Assembly (NCBI GenBank): GCA_017618135.1
Contig: JAFZUV010000020.1
Coordinates: forward strand, 1-64,000
Reading direction: 5' to 3'
Source of the DNA: Clostridia bacterium
GTDB taxonomy: Bacteria > Bacillota > Clostridia > Oscillospirales > Acutalibacteraceae
Length of the DNA stretch: 64,000 nt
This document shows positions 8,773-18,287 of this stretch, piece by piece. Below the pieces are notes generated by a model. The model was not told the origin of the DNA. It did not search any database and saw nothing but the letters and a program-made list of their open reading frames with translations. The translations under genes and the position numbers were made by a program. Positions within the stretch are counted from its first letter, which is position 1. Each line of letters begins with the position of its first letter.

Positions 8773-9207
8773 ATGGCAATCAGGAACATTGTAAAATTAG
8801 GTGATAACATTTTGAGAAAAGTCTGCCGTTCACAACTGCAATTTGACGATAGGCTGCATCAAACACTTGACGATATGGCAGAAACTATGTATGCCGCTGA
8901 GGGTGTTGGACTTGCCGCACCTCAGGTTGGCATTTTGCGCAGGTTCTGTATTGTTGATGTGGGCGATGGTCTTACGGAGCTTATAAACCCGGTTCTGGTT
9001 TCAAGCTCGGGAGAGCAGATTGGTCAGGAGGGTTGTCTTTCAATTCCGGACAGATATGCGGAAGTAAAAAGACCAATGAATATTACGGTGCGTGCACAGG
9101 ATCGATTTGGAAAATCATTTTTGATTGATGCGAGTGAGCTTAAGGCGCGAGCAATACTTCACGAAATGGATCACCTTGACGGTGTGCTTTATATAGACAG
9201 GGTATAA
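8773..9207 (+). CDS. def: Peptide deformylase
   Basis: Removes the formyl group from the N-terminal methionine of new proteins. All three catalytic motifs are present: GVGLAAPQVG, QEGCLSIP and the metal-binding HEMDH. The 144-residue length is normal. The start at 8773 has a GGGTGAAA ribosome site and lies 10 bp after priA. It pairs with fmt directly downstream, whose product adds the formyl group to initiator Met-tRNA. Confidence 0.96.
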   Translation: MAIRNIVKLGDNILRKVCRSQLQFDDRLHQTLDDMAETMYAAEGVGLAAPQVGILRRFCIVDVGDGLTELINPVLVSSSGEQIGQEGCLSIPDRYAEVKRPMNITVRAQDRFGKSFLIDASELKARAILHEMDHLDGVLYIDRV

Positions 9208-9219
9208 GAGGTTGTTAAT

Positions 9220-10146
9220 ATGCGTATAGTTTTTATGGGAACTCCGCAATATAGTGTGATGACTTTGGCAGCGCTTTTTGGTGCGGGTCACGATATAGCG
9301 GCGGTCTTTGCTCAACCTGATAAACCGATTGGCAGAAAACAAATTTTAACGCCCCCGGCCACGAAGGTATTTGCTGAAAAAAACAATATTCCGGTATATC
9401 AGCCTGTAACTTTGCGTGACGGTACCGCACTTGAAATTTTAAAAGAAATCAATCCCGATATTATTGTTGTGGTTGCATACGGCAAGATTTTGCCTAAAGA
9501 AATACTTGATTTACCGACATACGGATGCATTAACGGTCACGCTTCACTTCTCCCGAAGCTTCGCGGTGCATCGCCTATACAGTGGGCGATCGTTACCGGT
9601 GAAAAACAAACGGGTGTATCGGTTATGCAAATGGATGAGGGTATGGACACGGGAGACATCCTCTCTTCGGTTACGGTTGATATTCTATCGGAGGATAATT
9701 CCGATACGCTCTTCAAAAAGCTTGCATATGTGACTGCTGATTTGATTTGTAAAACGGTTACGGATATTGGAAACGGCGAAGTAACGCGGTTTAAACAGGA
9801 TGAAACAAAAGCGACATATGCGCCGATTATAAAAAAAGAAATGGCGCATATTGACTTTCAAGAGGACGCCGAGGTGATTTTCAATGGCGTGCGCGGATTT
9901 TTTCCCTGGCCCGTTGCTTTTTGTTTTTTCGGCAACAAGCGATTAAAGATAATTTCAGCACAAATAACAAACAGTAAATCGGGAAATCCGGGAGAAGTTG
10001 TTGAAAGCGGTAAAAAGCTTGTGATAGCGTGTGGTAATGGCACTTCAATAGAGCTTTTGAAGGTACAGCCTGAGGGCGGCAAGGTAATGTCGGCCGTTGA
10101 TTTTATGAGGGGAAATCCGATACCGGTCGGAACAGTACTTAGTTAG
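9220..10146 (+). CDS. fmt: Methionyl-tRNA formyltransferase
   Basis: Transfers a formyl group from 10-formyl-tetrahydrofolate to Met-tRNA(fMet). The 308-residue protein begins MRIVFMGTPQYS and contains the catalytic signature HASLLPKLRGASPIQWA near residue 108, followed by the C-terminal tRNA-binding OB domain. It lies 12 bp after def and 1 bp before rsmB. Confidence 0.96.
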   Translation: MRIVFMGTPQYSVMTLAALFGAGHDIAAVFAQPDKPIGRKQILTPPATKVFAEKNNIPVYQPVTLRDGTALEILKEINPDIIVVVAYGKILPKEILDLPTYGCINGHASLLPKLRGASPIQWAIVTGEKQTGVSVMQMDEGMDTGDILSSVTVDILSEDNSDTLFKKLAYVTADLICKTVTDIGNGEVTRFKQDETKATYAPIIKKEMAHIDFQEDAEVIFNGVRGFFPWPVAFCFFGNKRLKIISAQITNSKSGNPGEVVESGKKLVIACGNGTSIELLKVQPEGGKVMSAVDFMRGNPIPVGTVLS

Positions 10147-10147
10147 T

Positions 10148-11419
10148 ATGATAAATCAGAGAAAAATAGCGTTAGACGCGTTGATTGCCGTCAATGACAA
10201 TCTGGCTTACTCCAATCTTGCCTTGCAAAAAGCTTTTGCTTCAAGTGGAGTTACCGGTAAGGATAAGCCGTTTATTACCGCTCTTTTTTACGGTGTTCTT
10301 GATAGGAAGTTAACTTTAGATTATATCATCTCAAGATTTGTAAGCAAATCGGTTAATAAGATAAAACCCATAACAATCAATTCGCTTCGTATAGCTGTTT
10401 TTCAAATATTGTTTATGGATAAGGTACCTGATAGCGCCGCCGTCAACGAATCGGTCGATATCGTTAAACGCTCAAAAGAAAAATATAATGCTTCTTTTGT
10501 AAATGCCGTACTGCGCAGCTTGTTAAGGGAGGGAGCCGGCCTTCCGGGCGGCAATTCAGTTCATTCTCTCAGCATAAGATATTCCTGCCCCGAATGGATA
10601 ATAAACAGTCTGATTAGTGATTATGGTGAGAAAACCACGATTAAATTGCTTGAGCATTTCTTAACGGTGCCGGACATAACAGTAAGAGTAAATACAACTG
10701 TTGTTACCGAAAAGGAATTCATAGAAAAAATGTCGGGTGAGTCGGTTGCGGTCGGTAGAGCTGATGTTCCCGGTGCTTTTAATCTCAAATACGGTACGGA
10801 TATAAAAGCATTGGATTGCTATAAGAACGGCTTGTTCTATGTTCAGGATATTCAGTCTCAAACAGCTGTTTTAAAGCTCAATGTTGTTCGGGGCGAGCGC
10901 GTACTTGACATGTGTGCCGCGCCCGGCGGAAAGACTTTTCTTGCCGCTATAACTTCGGACAACGGAGCACATATAACCTCGTGTGATTTTTACGAAAACC
11001 GTGTAAATCTTATAAAACAAGGCGCAAAGCGGCTTAAGCTTCAAAACATTGATTTCCGAGTATGTGATTCGTGTGATTATTATAGTGAATTAGGTAATTT
11101 TGATGTAGTTATATGCGATGTTCCGTGTTCCGGATTTGGGGTTATACGAAGAAAGCCTGAAATAAAATATAAAACCGATATCGACTTAGATGAACTAAAG
11201 AACACTCAAACTGCGATTATCAATAATGCGGTTAATTATTTAAAGCCAAACGGCAGAATTCTGTATTCGACCTGTACGCTCAGAAAGGCTGAAAATCAGG
11301 ATATTGTGCGTGCTTTTCTTGACAAGCACGGTGACTTTGAGTTAAAATATGAGCATACATTTTTGCCTGATGTCAAAAAGGTCGATGGCTTTTATTACGC
11401 CGTTATTAAGAGCAGGTGA
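10148..11419 (+). CDS. rsmB: 16S rRNA (cytosine-5) methyltransferase RsmB
   Basis: RsmB methylates C967 (E. coli numbering) of 16S rRNA. The 423-residue protein has an N-terminal NusB-like RNA-binding domain (about 1-140) and a C-terminal methyltransferase. Visible there are the SAM-binding CAAPGGKT near residue 258, a DVPCSG motif near 328, and STCTL near 377 with the second catalytic cysteine. It has no clear ribosome site and starts one base after the fmt stop, so it is probably translationally coupled. Confidence 0.95.
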   Translation: MINQRKIALDALIAVNDNLAYSNLALQKAFASSGVTGKDKPFITALFYGVLDRKLTLDYIISRFVSKSVNKIKPITINSLRIAVFQILFMDKVPDSAAVNESVDIVKRSKEKYNASFVNAVLRSLLREGAGLPGGNSVHSLSIRYSCPEWIINSLISDYGEKTTIKLLEHFLTVPDITVRVNTTVVTEKEFIEKMSGESVAVGRADVPGAFNLKYGTDIKALDCYKNGLFYVQDIQSQTAVLKLNVVRGERVLDMCAAPGGKTFLAAITSDNGAHITSCDFYENRVNLIKQGAKRLKLQNIDFRVCDSCDYYSELGNFDVVICDVPCSGFGVIRRKPEIKYKTDIDLDELKNTQTAIINNAVNYLKPNGRILYSTCTLRKAENQDIVRAFLDKHGDFELKYEHTFLPDVKKVDGFYYAVIKSR

Positions 11420-11450
11420 TATTATAACAAGCAAATGTGACATCGTTTCT

Positions 11451-12479
11451 ATGAATTTTGCCGAGTTATCGCGTCTTGTTGCCGAATTTGGCGAGCCTGA
11501 TTACAGAGCAAAGCAGATATTCAGTCGGTTGCAGTCGGGTATCGGCTCTTTCGATGAGATTACCAACATTCCGAAAATTTTTCGTGAAAAGCTGAGTGAA
11601 AAATGCTATATTGCCCGCTGTAAGATTAAACGGCGTTTTGAATCTAAACTTGACGATACGGTAAAATACTTATTTGAGCTTAATGACGGTGAGTTTATCG
11701 AATCAGTACTGATGAGATATCGACACGGTTATACGGCTTGTATATCTACTCAGGTCGGCTGTAATATGGGTTGCAAGTTTTGTGCTTCGGGACTTTACGG
11801 TAAAACGCGCGACCTTACTGCATCTGAAATGATTTCACAGATTACAGCTATACAGGCTGATAAAAATGTGCGGATTTCTAATATTGTTCTTATGGGTATG
11901 GGCGAACCGCTTGATAATTTTGACAATACGGCAAGGTTTTTAAAGCTGGTAAGCAATGATGAAGGTCTGAATATAGGACTCAGGCATATTTCCGTGTCGA
12001 CCTGCGGAGTTGTATCGGGAATTGAGAAATTGGCGGCTTTGAATATGCCTGTAACACTTTCAGTGTCACTGCATGCTCCGTTTGATAGTATTCGTGATAC
12101 AATAATGCCCATCAATAAAAAATGGAGTATAACCGAACTAATAGCTGCCTGTAAAAAATATCAGAGCGTTACCACAAGACGAATATCTTTTGAATATGCT
12201 TTAATTTCCGGAGTGAATGACAGTGATGCGTGTGCAAAAGAGCTTGCCCGAATTTTAAAGGGAATTATGTGCCACATAAATTTGATACCTGCTAATCCGG
12301 TGAATGAGAATTCATTTTTAAGACCGGATAAAAATAGAATTAGCGAATTTAAAAATCTTTTGACTTCTTACGGTATGACTGCAACTGTTCGCAGAACGCT
12401 CGGTGCTGACATTGATGCTTCATGCGGTCAACTGCGTAGGCAGTTAAGAAAGGAGACGAATGGTGCAACTATTCAGTAA
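11451..12479 (+). CDS. rlmN: 23S rRNA (adenine-2-C2) methyltransferase RlmN
   Basis: Radical SAM enzyme that methylates A2503 of 23S rRNA and A37 of some tRNAs. It has the CNMGCKFC cluster motif (C-x3-C-x2-C), the GMGEPLDN SAM-binding motif and a conserved near-C-terminal cysteine in DIDASCGQLR. The coordinates begin at the first plausible ATG, but that codon has no ribosome site. Family alignment puts the true start seven to ten residues earlier, where only ATA (11424) or ATT (11421) follow AGGTGAT. Longer ATG starts would run deep into rsmB. Confidence 0.93.
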   Translation: MNFAELSRLVAEFGEPDYRAKQIFSRLQSGIGSFDEITNIPKIFREKLSEKCYIARCKIKRRFESKLDDTVKYLFELNDGEFIESVLMRYRHGYTACISTQVGCNMGCKFCASGLYGKTRDLTASEMISQITAIQADKNVRISNIVLMGMGEPLDNFDNTARFLKLVSNDEGLNIGLRHISVSTCGVVSGIEKLAALNMPVTLSVSLHAPFDSIRDTIMPINKKWSITELIAACKKYQSVTTRRISFEYALISGVNDSDACAKELARILKGIMCHINLIPANPVNENSFLRPDKNRISEFKNLLTSYGMTATVRRTLGADIDASCGQLRRQLRKETNGATIQ

Positions 12480-13197
12480 AGTTGATATAGGAAAAGTACG
12501 CCTTAGCAATCAGGATGCAGCTGATGCGTTTATGATTGCGGAAGATGTTGCTTTTGCTGTGGTTTGTGACGGAATGGGTGGCGCAAACGGCGGGGATATT
12601 GCCAGCAGTACCGCTGTAAAGGCTATTTCCGGTTATGTAAAAAAGTCATATGTCTGTAATATGAGCAATGAAAAGAAAGCGCAGCTTCTTAAAAATGCAG
12701 TTTCTTCCGCGAATTATGAGATCAATAATTTGTCAAAAAAGGACAGTGCTCTTTCCGGAATGGGGACTACAGTGGTTGCGGCGATAGTTACTGAACGGTA
12801 TGCGGTAGTGTGCCATGTGGGCGACAGTAGGGCTTATTTAGTAAACGACAGTATTGTTCAGATAACAAAGGATCACTCGGTAGTGCAGTCACTTATTGAA
12901 AAAGGCGAAATTACCGTCAATGAAGCTAAATCCCTGCCTGAAAAAAACATTATAACTCGCGCTCTCGGAGTTGAGTCTGATGTTTTTTCCGATATTTCTG
13001 TTGTACCGGTTAAATCAGACGATAAACTGTTGCTATGTACCGATGGTCTGACAAATTTTACTGAAGCTTCCGATATACTTAAAATATTTAAACAAAATCA
13101 AATTGAAAATGTTGCCGGCTTGTTGGTTAATGCGGCAAATTCCGGTGGCGGCGGCGACAATATTGCAGTTGTTATCGTTTCGCAGAAAAGAGGTTGA
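12460..13197 (+). CDS. stp: PP2C-type Ser/Thr protein phosphatase Stp/PrpC
   Basis: Manganese-dependent phosphatase that reverses phosphorylation by the neighbouring PASTA kinase. The 245-residue protein shows the PP2C metal-binding motifs DGMGGANGG near residue 37, GDSRAYL near 122, CTDGLTN near 194 and GGGDNIAV near 232. The ATG overlaps the end of rlmN by 20 bp and has a GGAG ribosome site. Its stop sits just before the prkC start. Confidence 0.95.
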   Translation: MVQLFSKVDIGKVRLSNQDAADAFMIAEDVAFAVVCDGMGGANGGDIASSTAVKAISGYVKKSYVCNMSNEKKAQLLKNAVSSANYEINNLSKKDSALSGMGTTVVAAIVTERYAVVCHVGDSRAYLVNDSIVQITKDHSVVQSLIEKGEITVNEAKSLPEKNIITRALGVESDVFSDISVVPVKSDDKLLLCTDGLTNFTEASDILKIFKQNQIENVAGLLVNAANSGGGGDNIAVVIVSQKRG

Positions 13198-13202
13198 TTG
13201 TT

Positions 13203-15251
13203 TTGGATAAATATGTTGGTAAACGCCTTGACGGCAGATATGAGATACAGGAGATTATCGGCGTCGGCGGTATGGCAGTAGTTTATAAGGCGCATGATAA
13301 TGTTGAAGACCGTACGGTTGCTATTAAGATTTTAAAGGATGAATTTGTCGGCAATAATGATTTTATTCGCAGATTTAAAAATGAATCAAAAGCAATCGCT
13401 ATGCTGTCACACCCTAATATTGTCAAAGTTTATGATATGAGCTTTGGCGATTTAATTCAGTATATCGTTATGGAGTATATTGACGGTATAACATTAAAGG
13501 AGTTTATTGAGCATCGCGGCAGTCTTCGCTGGTCTGACGCAGTTTACTTTACAATGCAGATATTGCGCGCCTTGCAGCATGCGCACGATAAAGGTATTGT
13601 TCATCGTGATGTAAAGCCGCAAAATATAATGGTTCTCTCAGACGGAACCATTAAGGTCGCCGATTTTGGTATTGCAAGGTTTGCCCGGGGAGATCAACGA
13701 ACCATTACTGATATGGCTATAGGTTCTGTTCACTATATAAGTCCTGAGCAGGCACGCGGCGAAAAAACCGATGAAAAGGCAGACATATACTCTGTAGGCG
13801 TAATGCTTTATGAAATGCTTACAGGAAAGCTGCCGTTTGACGCGGATAGTGCGGTTTCTGTGGCGATTATGCAGCTTCAGCGTGATCCGCAGCTTCCCAC
13901 TGAAATTAACAACTCAATTCCTAAGGGTCTTGAGCAGATTGCAATGAAAGCAATGCAAAAAAGTGTTGAGCGCCGTTATCAGTCCGCGGCTGAAATGCTG
14001 TGTGACCTGGAAACTGTTAAAAAGGACCCTATGGCTACCTTCGATCACTCCTTCTTTGTTGATAACTCGCCAACTAAGTTTGTTGATACTATGTCGGCTA
14101 CTCCGGCATCAGCTGTCAATGATGACGATTTTGAGATTGTTGATGATGAAAATGATAAGAATAAAATGATGGTTCCCGTATTGTCGGGAGTTGCGGCAGC
14201 ACTTGTAATTGCTATTGTTATTCTCGGATTTATTTTTGTTCCGAGACTGTTTAAGGGTACCGGTAAAGAAATAGCATATCCTGATTATGTAGGCAAAACA
14301 ATCGATCAGGTAAATTCGGACGAAAACTCAAAGCTTTTTGATATAAAGTGGGAGTATGTAGTCAGTGATAAGTATGATAGGGGAATTGTCTGCGAGCAGT
14401 CGCAAAAGGCAGGCAAAAGCGCTAAAAAGGGCGCAAAGCTCACTTTGTATGTAAGTATGGGACAGACTACGGTTACCGTGCCCGATGTATACGGTAAGAG
14501 CGAATCCTTTGCTGTATCTGAGCTTACTGCTAAAAAGTTTGTGCCGATTATTAAAAAAACGGCGGATGATGAAATCGCAAGCGGTTTGGTTATCAGGACT
14601 GATCCTCAAAAAACCACTGTTGTTGCGGAAGGTACGGAAGTAACAGTATATGTAAGCACCGGTAAAAACTCAAAAATGGTGGATGTTCCTAATGTTATCG
14701 GCATTTCAGAGGCGAAAGCGAAGAGCTACATTGAGGATAAGGGTTTAGTAGCTGTAATACGCCAACGCGATTTGAAGGCGGGAGAAAAGTATTACGAGAA
14801 GGGATATGTAATAGCTCAAGATCCGGGTGTTGAGCAAACGGCACAGGTCAAGGAAGGCTCTACTGTAACGATTGAAGTATCAACCGGCGTTATTAACTTC
14901 AACCTGACAATTAATTCAATACCTAAAGATTTCGTAAATCAAACGGCAACTCTTTCAATTTGGGTTGACGGAGGTAAATTATTAAAAGAAAGCGAAACGC
15001 TTGATTTTTCCAGCGTCAATTCGTACACATTTAAAGAACTTAAGACCACAGATAAGTCCTTTACCGCTGTTATTAAGCTTAAAAACGGCAATAGTTACGA
15101 AGATTATCAAACTATCAGTGTCGACGCATTGAGTGGTAATTACAAGGTCGTTAGTTCAAATAATAATTATTCTAAGCGGAGTAATGATACTTCGAATCAG
15201 GGCGGTTTACCTTCACAATCGGATAATTCTTCCGGATCTAATAATAACTGA
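13203..15251 (+). CDS. prkC: PASTA-domain Ser/Thr protein kinase PrkC
   Basis: Membrane kinase that senses peptidoglycan fragments and controls growth, division and dormancy exit in Firmicutes. The N-terminal kinase domain (about 1-270) has GVGGMAVVYKA, HRDVKPQN near 135 and DFGIAR near 154. One membrane segment lies near 323-348, followed by three PASTA repeats (about 355-560) and a Ser/Asn-rich tail. I chose the TTG at 13203, nine bases after AGAGG and giving the family start MDKYVGKRLDGRY. The TTG at 13194 is too close to that site. Confidence 0.95.
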   Translation: MDKYVGKRLDGRYEIQEIIGVGGMAVVYKAHDNVEDRTVAIKILKDEFVGNNDFIRRFKNESKAIAMLSHPNIVKVYDMSFGDLIQYIVMEYIDGITLKEFIEHRGSLRWSDAVYFTMQILRALQHAHDKGIVHRDVKPQNIMVLSDGTIKVADFGIARFARGDQRTITDMAIGSVHYISPEQARGEKTDEKADIYSVGVMLYEMLTGKLPFDADSAVSVAIMQLQRDPQLPTEINNSIPKGLEQIAMKAMQKSVERRYQSAAEMLCDLETVKKDPMATFDHSFFVDNSPTKFVDTMSATPASAVNDDDFEIVDDENDKNKMMVPVLSGVAAALVIAIVILGFIFVPRLFKGTGKEIAYPDYVGKTIDQVNSDENSKLFDIKWEYVVSDKYDRGIVCEQSQKAGKSAKKGAKLTLYVSMGQTTVTVPDVYGKSESFAVSELTAKKFVPIIKKTADDEIASGLVIRTDPQKTTVVAEGTEVTVYVSTGKNSKMVDVPNVIGISEAKAKSYIEDKGLVAVIRQRDLKAGEKYYEKGYVIAQDPGVEQTAQVKEGSTVTIEVSTGVINFNLTINSIPKDFVNQTATLSIWVDGGKLLKESETLDFSSVNSYTFKELKTTDKSFTAVIKLKNGNSYEDYQTISVDALSGNYKVVSSNNNYSKRSNDTSNQGGLPSQSDNSSGSNNN

Positions 15252-15252
15252 T

Positions 15253-16155
15253 ATGGCGGATAGTAATAACAGTCAGACAGGCGTTATAGTTAAAGCTATT
15301 TCCGGTTTTTATTATGTTTCCTGTCTGAATAGGATTTTTGAATGTAAGGCACGGGGAAATTTTCGGCACTCGGAGATTTCCCCGATTGTCGGTGATAAGG
15401 TCAGTTTTGATATAATATCGCATAATAGCGGTGTTATAGTGGAAATATTACCGCGGAAAAGCGCTCTTAGCCGACCACTGATTGCAAATATTGATAAGAT
15501 TATTATTGTGTCCGCTTTCAAAAATCCGTCACCTGATACATATTTAATTGACAGATTAACAGCTATAGCCGTATATAATAATATTACGCCTGTTATTGTG
15601 TTTAATAAATCAGATACCGGTGATTTCAGTGAATTTGAGCGCATATACAAGAATGCGGGCTTTAATACATATATTGTCAGTGCGCTTTTTAGGGACTCGC
15701 TTAATGAGCTGAAAAATGAATTTCAGGACTGCATATGTGCTATGTGCGGCAATAGCGGAGTGGGTAAATCAAGCTTAATAAACGCCTTGTTTGACGGCTT
15801 TTCACTTAAAACAGCTGAGGTCAGTATTTCTTTAGGACGAGGAAAACATACGACAAGGCACACTGAACTGTTTGAAAATGATGTTGGAGGTTTTGTGGCT
15901 GATACACCGGGTTTTTCTTCAATTGAACAGCGTGATAATCTTTATGACTTCAAACAAAATCTTGTTAGATGTTTTCCGGATTTTATGCCATATTACGGGA
16001 ACTGCGCATTTTCTGATTGTACTCATACCTGCGAACCGGGATGCGGCATTCTTGATGCGCTTAACTCCGGATTGATAGAAAAAACCCGTCATTTAAGTTA
16101 TACAGCATTATCGGGTGAGCTTAAAAGTGTGACAGGTTGGCAAAGCAAAAAGTAA
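15253..16155 (+). CDS. rsgA: Ribosome small-subunit assembly GTPase RsgA
   Basis: RsgA checks late 30S subunit maturation. Its GTPase domain is circularly permuted, so NKSD (near residue 117) comes before the P-loop GNSGVGKSS (near 166) and DTPGFSS (near 216). The N-terminus is an OB fold and the C-terminus a zinc finger with CAFSDCTHTCEPGC. The start at 15253 overlaps no gene and has no Shine-Dalgarno, so translation probably depends on reinitiation after prkC. In many Firmicutes rpe and thiN follow; both are absent here. Confidence 0.95.
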   Translation: MADSNNSQTGVIVKAISGFYYVSCLNRIFECKARGNFRHSEISPIVGDKVSFDIISHNSGVIVEILPRKSALSRPLIANIDKIIIVSAFKNPSPDTYLIDRLTAIAVYNNITPVIVFNKSDTGDFSEFERIYKNAGFNTYIVSALFRDSLNELKNEFQDCICAMCGNSGVGKSSLINALFDGFSLKTAEVSISLGRGKHTTRHTELFENDVGGFVADTPGFSSIEQRDNLYDFKQNLVRCFPDFMPYYGNCAFSDCTHTCEPGCGILDALNSGLIEKTRHLSYTALSGELKSVTGWQSKK

Positions 16156-16168
16156 AGGGGTTTGTACA

Positions 16169-16744
16169 ATGAGTTTTTTCAGCATATTCCTGATAGCGGT
16201 GGGCCTTTCAATGGATGCCTTTGCCGTTTCTGTATGTCAGGGACTTAAAATGCGTGAAATCGACTATGGTAAAACCTTGATAGTAGGCTTGCTTTTTGGC
16301 GGCTTTCAGGCTTTGATGCCGATGATTGGTTGGCTGTTGGGTATTCGCTTCCAAAAGCATATTGCAAACTTTGACCACTGGATTGCTTTTGTGCTTTTAG
16401 CTATTATCGGCGGAAAAATGATTTATGATTCATTTCACCCTGATGATGATGACAGTAATACGGCGTCCGGTATTTCAGAGTTGTTTGTTTTGGCCATTGC
16501 TACGAGCATTGATGCATTAGCGATAGGTATTGCGTTTGCGATGTTGAGTGATGTTAATATATATTTTTCCATAACCGTTATTGGTTTTTCAACATTCATA
16601 CTTTCGGTATTTGGTGTGTTTATCGGCAATGCATTTGGAACCGTATATAAAAATAAGGCCGAGTTTGTCGGTGGAGTCATCCTTGTTGTTTTGGGACTTA
16701 AAATTCTCCTTGAACATCTGAATATAATAAAGTCTGTATTTTAG
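16169..16744 (+). CDS. mntP: Manganese efflux pump MntP family
   Basis: A 191-residue membrane protein with six predicted hydrophobic segments arranged as two repeats. Each repeat starts with a conserved acidic helix, GLSMDAFAVS near residue 12 and ATSIDALAIG near 111. These are the MntP (DUF204) signatures for Mn export. It lies 14 bp after rsgA with an AAAGGGG ribosome site. Manganese is the cofactor of the Stp phosphatase upstream, but a functional link is only a guess. Confidence 0.92.
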   Translation: MSFFSIFLIAVGLSMDAFAVSVCQGLKMREIDYGKTLIVGLLFGGFQALMPMIGWLLGIRFQKHIANFDHWIAFVLLAIIGGKMIYDSFHPDDDDSNTASGISELFVLAIATSIDALAIGIAFAMLSDVNIYFSITVIGFSTFILSVFGVFIGNAFGTVYKNKAEFVGGVILVVLGLKILLEHLNIIKSVF

Positions 16745-16745
16745 A

Positions 16746-18287
16746 ATGCGAATGATAATCAGGTTTTTAAAAACAGCATATGATGTTTTTCCCATATTCA
16801 ACAGACCTATGGCGGTTTGTGCGGTGCTTAGCGCCGCTGTTATTCCGTTCTTATATAAGTACAAGGATATTTCTCTTTCGCTTCTTGTTATGTTTGCCGT
16901 AATTCTTGTAATGGTTTGCATTGTTTTACGCAGTAAAAAAGCCGCTATCATATCAATACTGTTCTTGGCGGTATGTGCAAGTGCAGTAAATGAGTTTTTA
17001 ACGGTTAATGACCTTGAAGCGTTAGACGGCAAAGTCTTAAATGCCGATTTTGTCGCAACAGCCGATTCCTATGATACGGGTAAGGTCTGCAAGACGAGTG
17101 TTTACTGCTTGGGCTCGGATGTATTACCAAAGAAGATAAAGCTGTCTTTTTATTATTTCTTCGACGAGAAAATAAAATGCGGCGATACTTTTAATGCTTC
17201 TGTTAAGCTTTCATCACTTGAGGGCAGCGACTACAAGATGTATAATTTCGGAAATTCAATATACATTGATTGTAAGCTTCTGAAAATAAATCAGCGTTAT
17301 TCAAACAATGTGTTTTTTGAGAAAATCGGGGATATAAGGCGGTATATGATAAAAACTTTGTCCGATAGATTTCCGGATGATATTTCTTCCATTCTTATAG
17401 CTCTGAATTGCGGGGAGCGCAAGTATTTGTCGGACGAGTTTTATAACAAGGTGCTTATTTGCGGCGTTATGCATATTATGGTCGTTTCCGGCTTGCATAT
17501 TTCAATTATTATAGGCTCTGTTTTTACTTTTTTCGAAAAGATCTACTACAATAAATATCTTAAGTGTTTTATTTCATTGATTTTAATTTTTATGATATGT
17601 GCCGTCTGCGGCTTCACTCTTTCAGTAATCCGCGCAGGCGTGATGTTTTTATTTTTCGTACTTTCACCGCTTTTTATGCGCAAAAATGATTCTCTGAATT
17701 CTTTGGGCAGCGCGGTTGTCTTAATTCTTTTTCTGATGCCTTTCAGCGTTTACAGTGTATCCTTTCAATTATCTGCGGTAGCTACTCTTGCGGTTGTATG
17801 GATATCTCCGTATTATTGCAATTTAATTATTTCAAAACTGATGATTGAAAATAGAATCGCAAGGAGCATAATTTCAGTATTCACTGTATCAATTTGTGCT
17901 TTGATATTTACCGCGCCGATTACAATAGGTGTTTTTGGTACTTTTGCCGTGCTTTCACCGATAGCTTTTATGCTGATTACTTTTCCGGTTACTTTTGCAC
18001 TTGAGTTTAACACAATAGCATTGATTATGTCCGCAATAAAAGGAATATCGTTTCTATCTGACTCCCTTTTTTGGGTTGCCGGCGTATGCGCTCGGTATAT
18101 TAAGTACATAATTGATAACTTAGGCGTTTTGGACTTTTTGCTCATAAAGGCGGATTTGACTGCTTCTATAATTTTTTTGTTTTTGATAATCGGAATGATT
18201 GCGGGTATGTATCTGCATAAGTATTATTTAAAACTGTTAAGGAGAAATTTTGTGTCGGAGGTGAAAAACCGTGGGCGTAATTTATGA
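16746..18287 (+). CDS. ComEC/Rec2-type competence membrane protein, without nuclease domain
   Basis: A 513-residue polytopic membrane protein with the ComEC competence-domain signature GVMHIMVVSGLHISI near residue 240 and about ten hydrophobic helices. ComEC forms the channel for single-stranded DNA uptake. Typical members are 700-800 residues and end in a metallo-beta-lactamase-like nuclease domain; this one ends soon after the last helix. There is no sign of a frameshift, because holA begins inside its last codons. It starts one base after mntP with no ribosome site of its own. Confidence 0.85.
   Translation: MRMIIRFLKTAYDVFPIFNRPMAVCAVLSAAVIPFLYKYKDISLSLLVMFAVILVMVCIVLRSKKAAIISILFLAVCASAVNEFLTVNDLEALDGKVLNADFVATADSYDTGKVCKTSVYCLGSDVLPKKIKLSFYYFFDEKIKCGDTFNASVKLSSLEGSDYKMYNFGNSIYIDCKLLKINQRYSNNVFFEKIGDIRRYMIKTLSDRFPDDISSILIALNCGERKYLSDEFYNKVLICGVMHIMVVSGLHISIIIGSVFTFFEKIYYNKYLKCFISLILIFMICAVCGFTLSVIRAGVMFLFFVLSPLFMRKNDSLNSLGSAVVLILFLMPFSVYSVSFQLSAVATLAVVWISPYYCNLIISKLMIENRIARSIISVFTVSICALIFTAPITIGVFGTFAVLSPIAFMLITFPVTFALEFNTIALIMSAIKGISFLSDSLFWVAGVCARYIKYIIDNLGVLDFLLIKADLTASIIFLFLIIGMIAGMYLHKYYLKLLRRNFVSEVKNRGRNL

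Noticed and set aside
16746..18287. Frameshifted ComEC pseudogene
   Set aside because: The frame is intact, the next gene begins inside its end with a normal ribosome site, and no lactamase-type sequence is found downstream in other frames.
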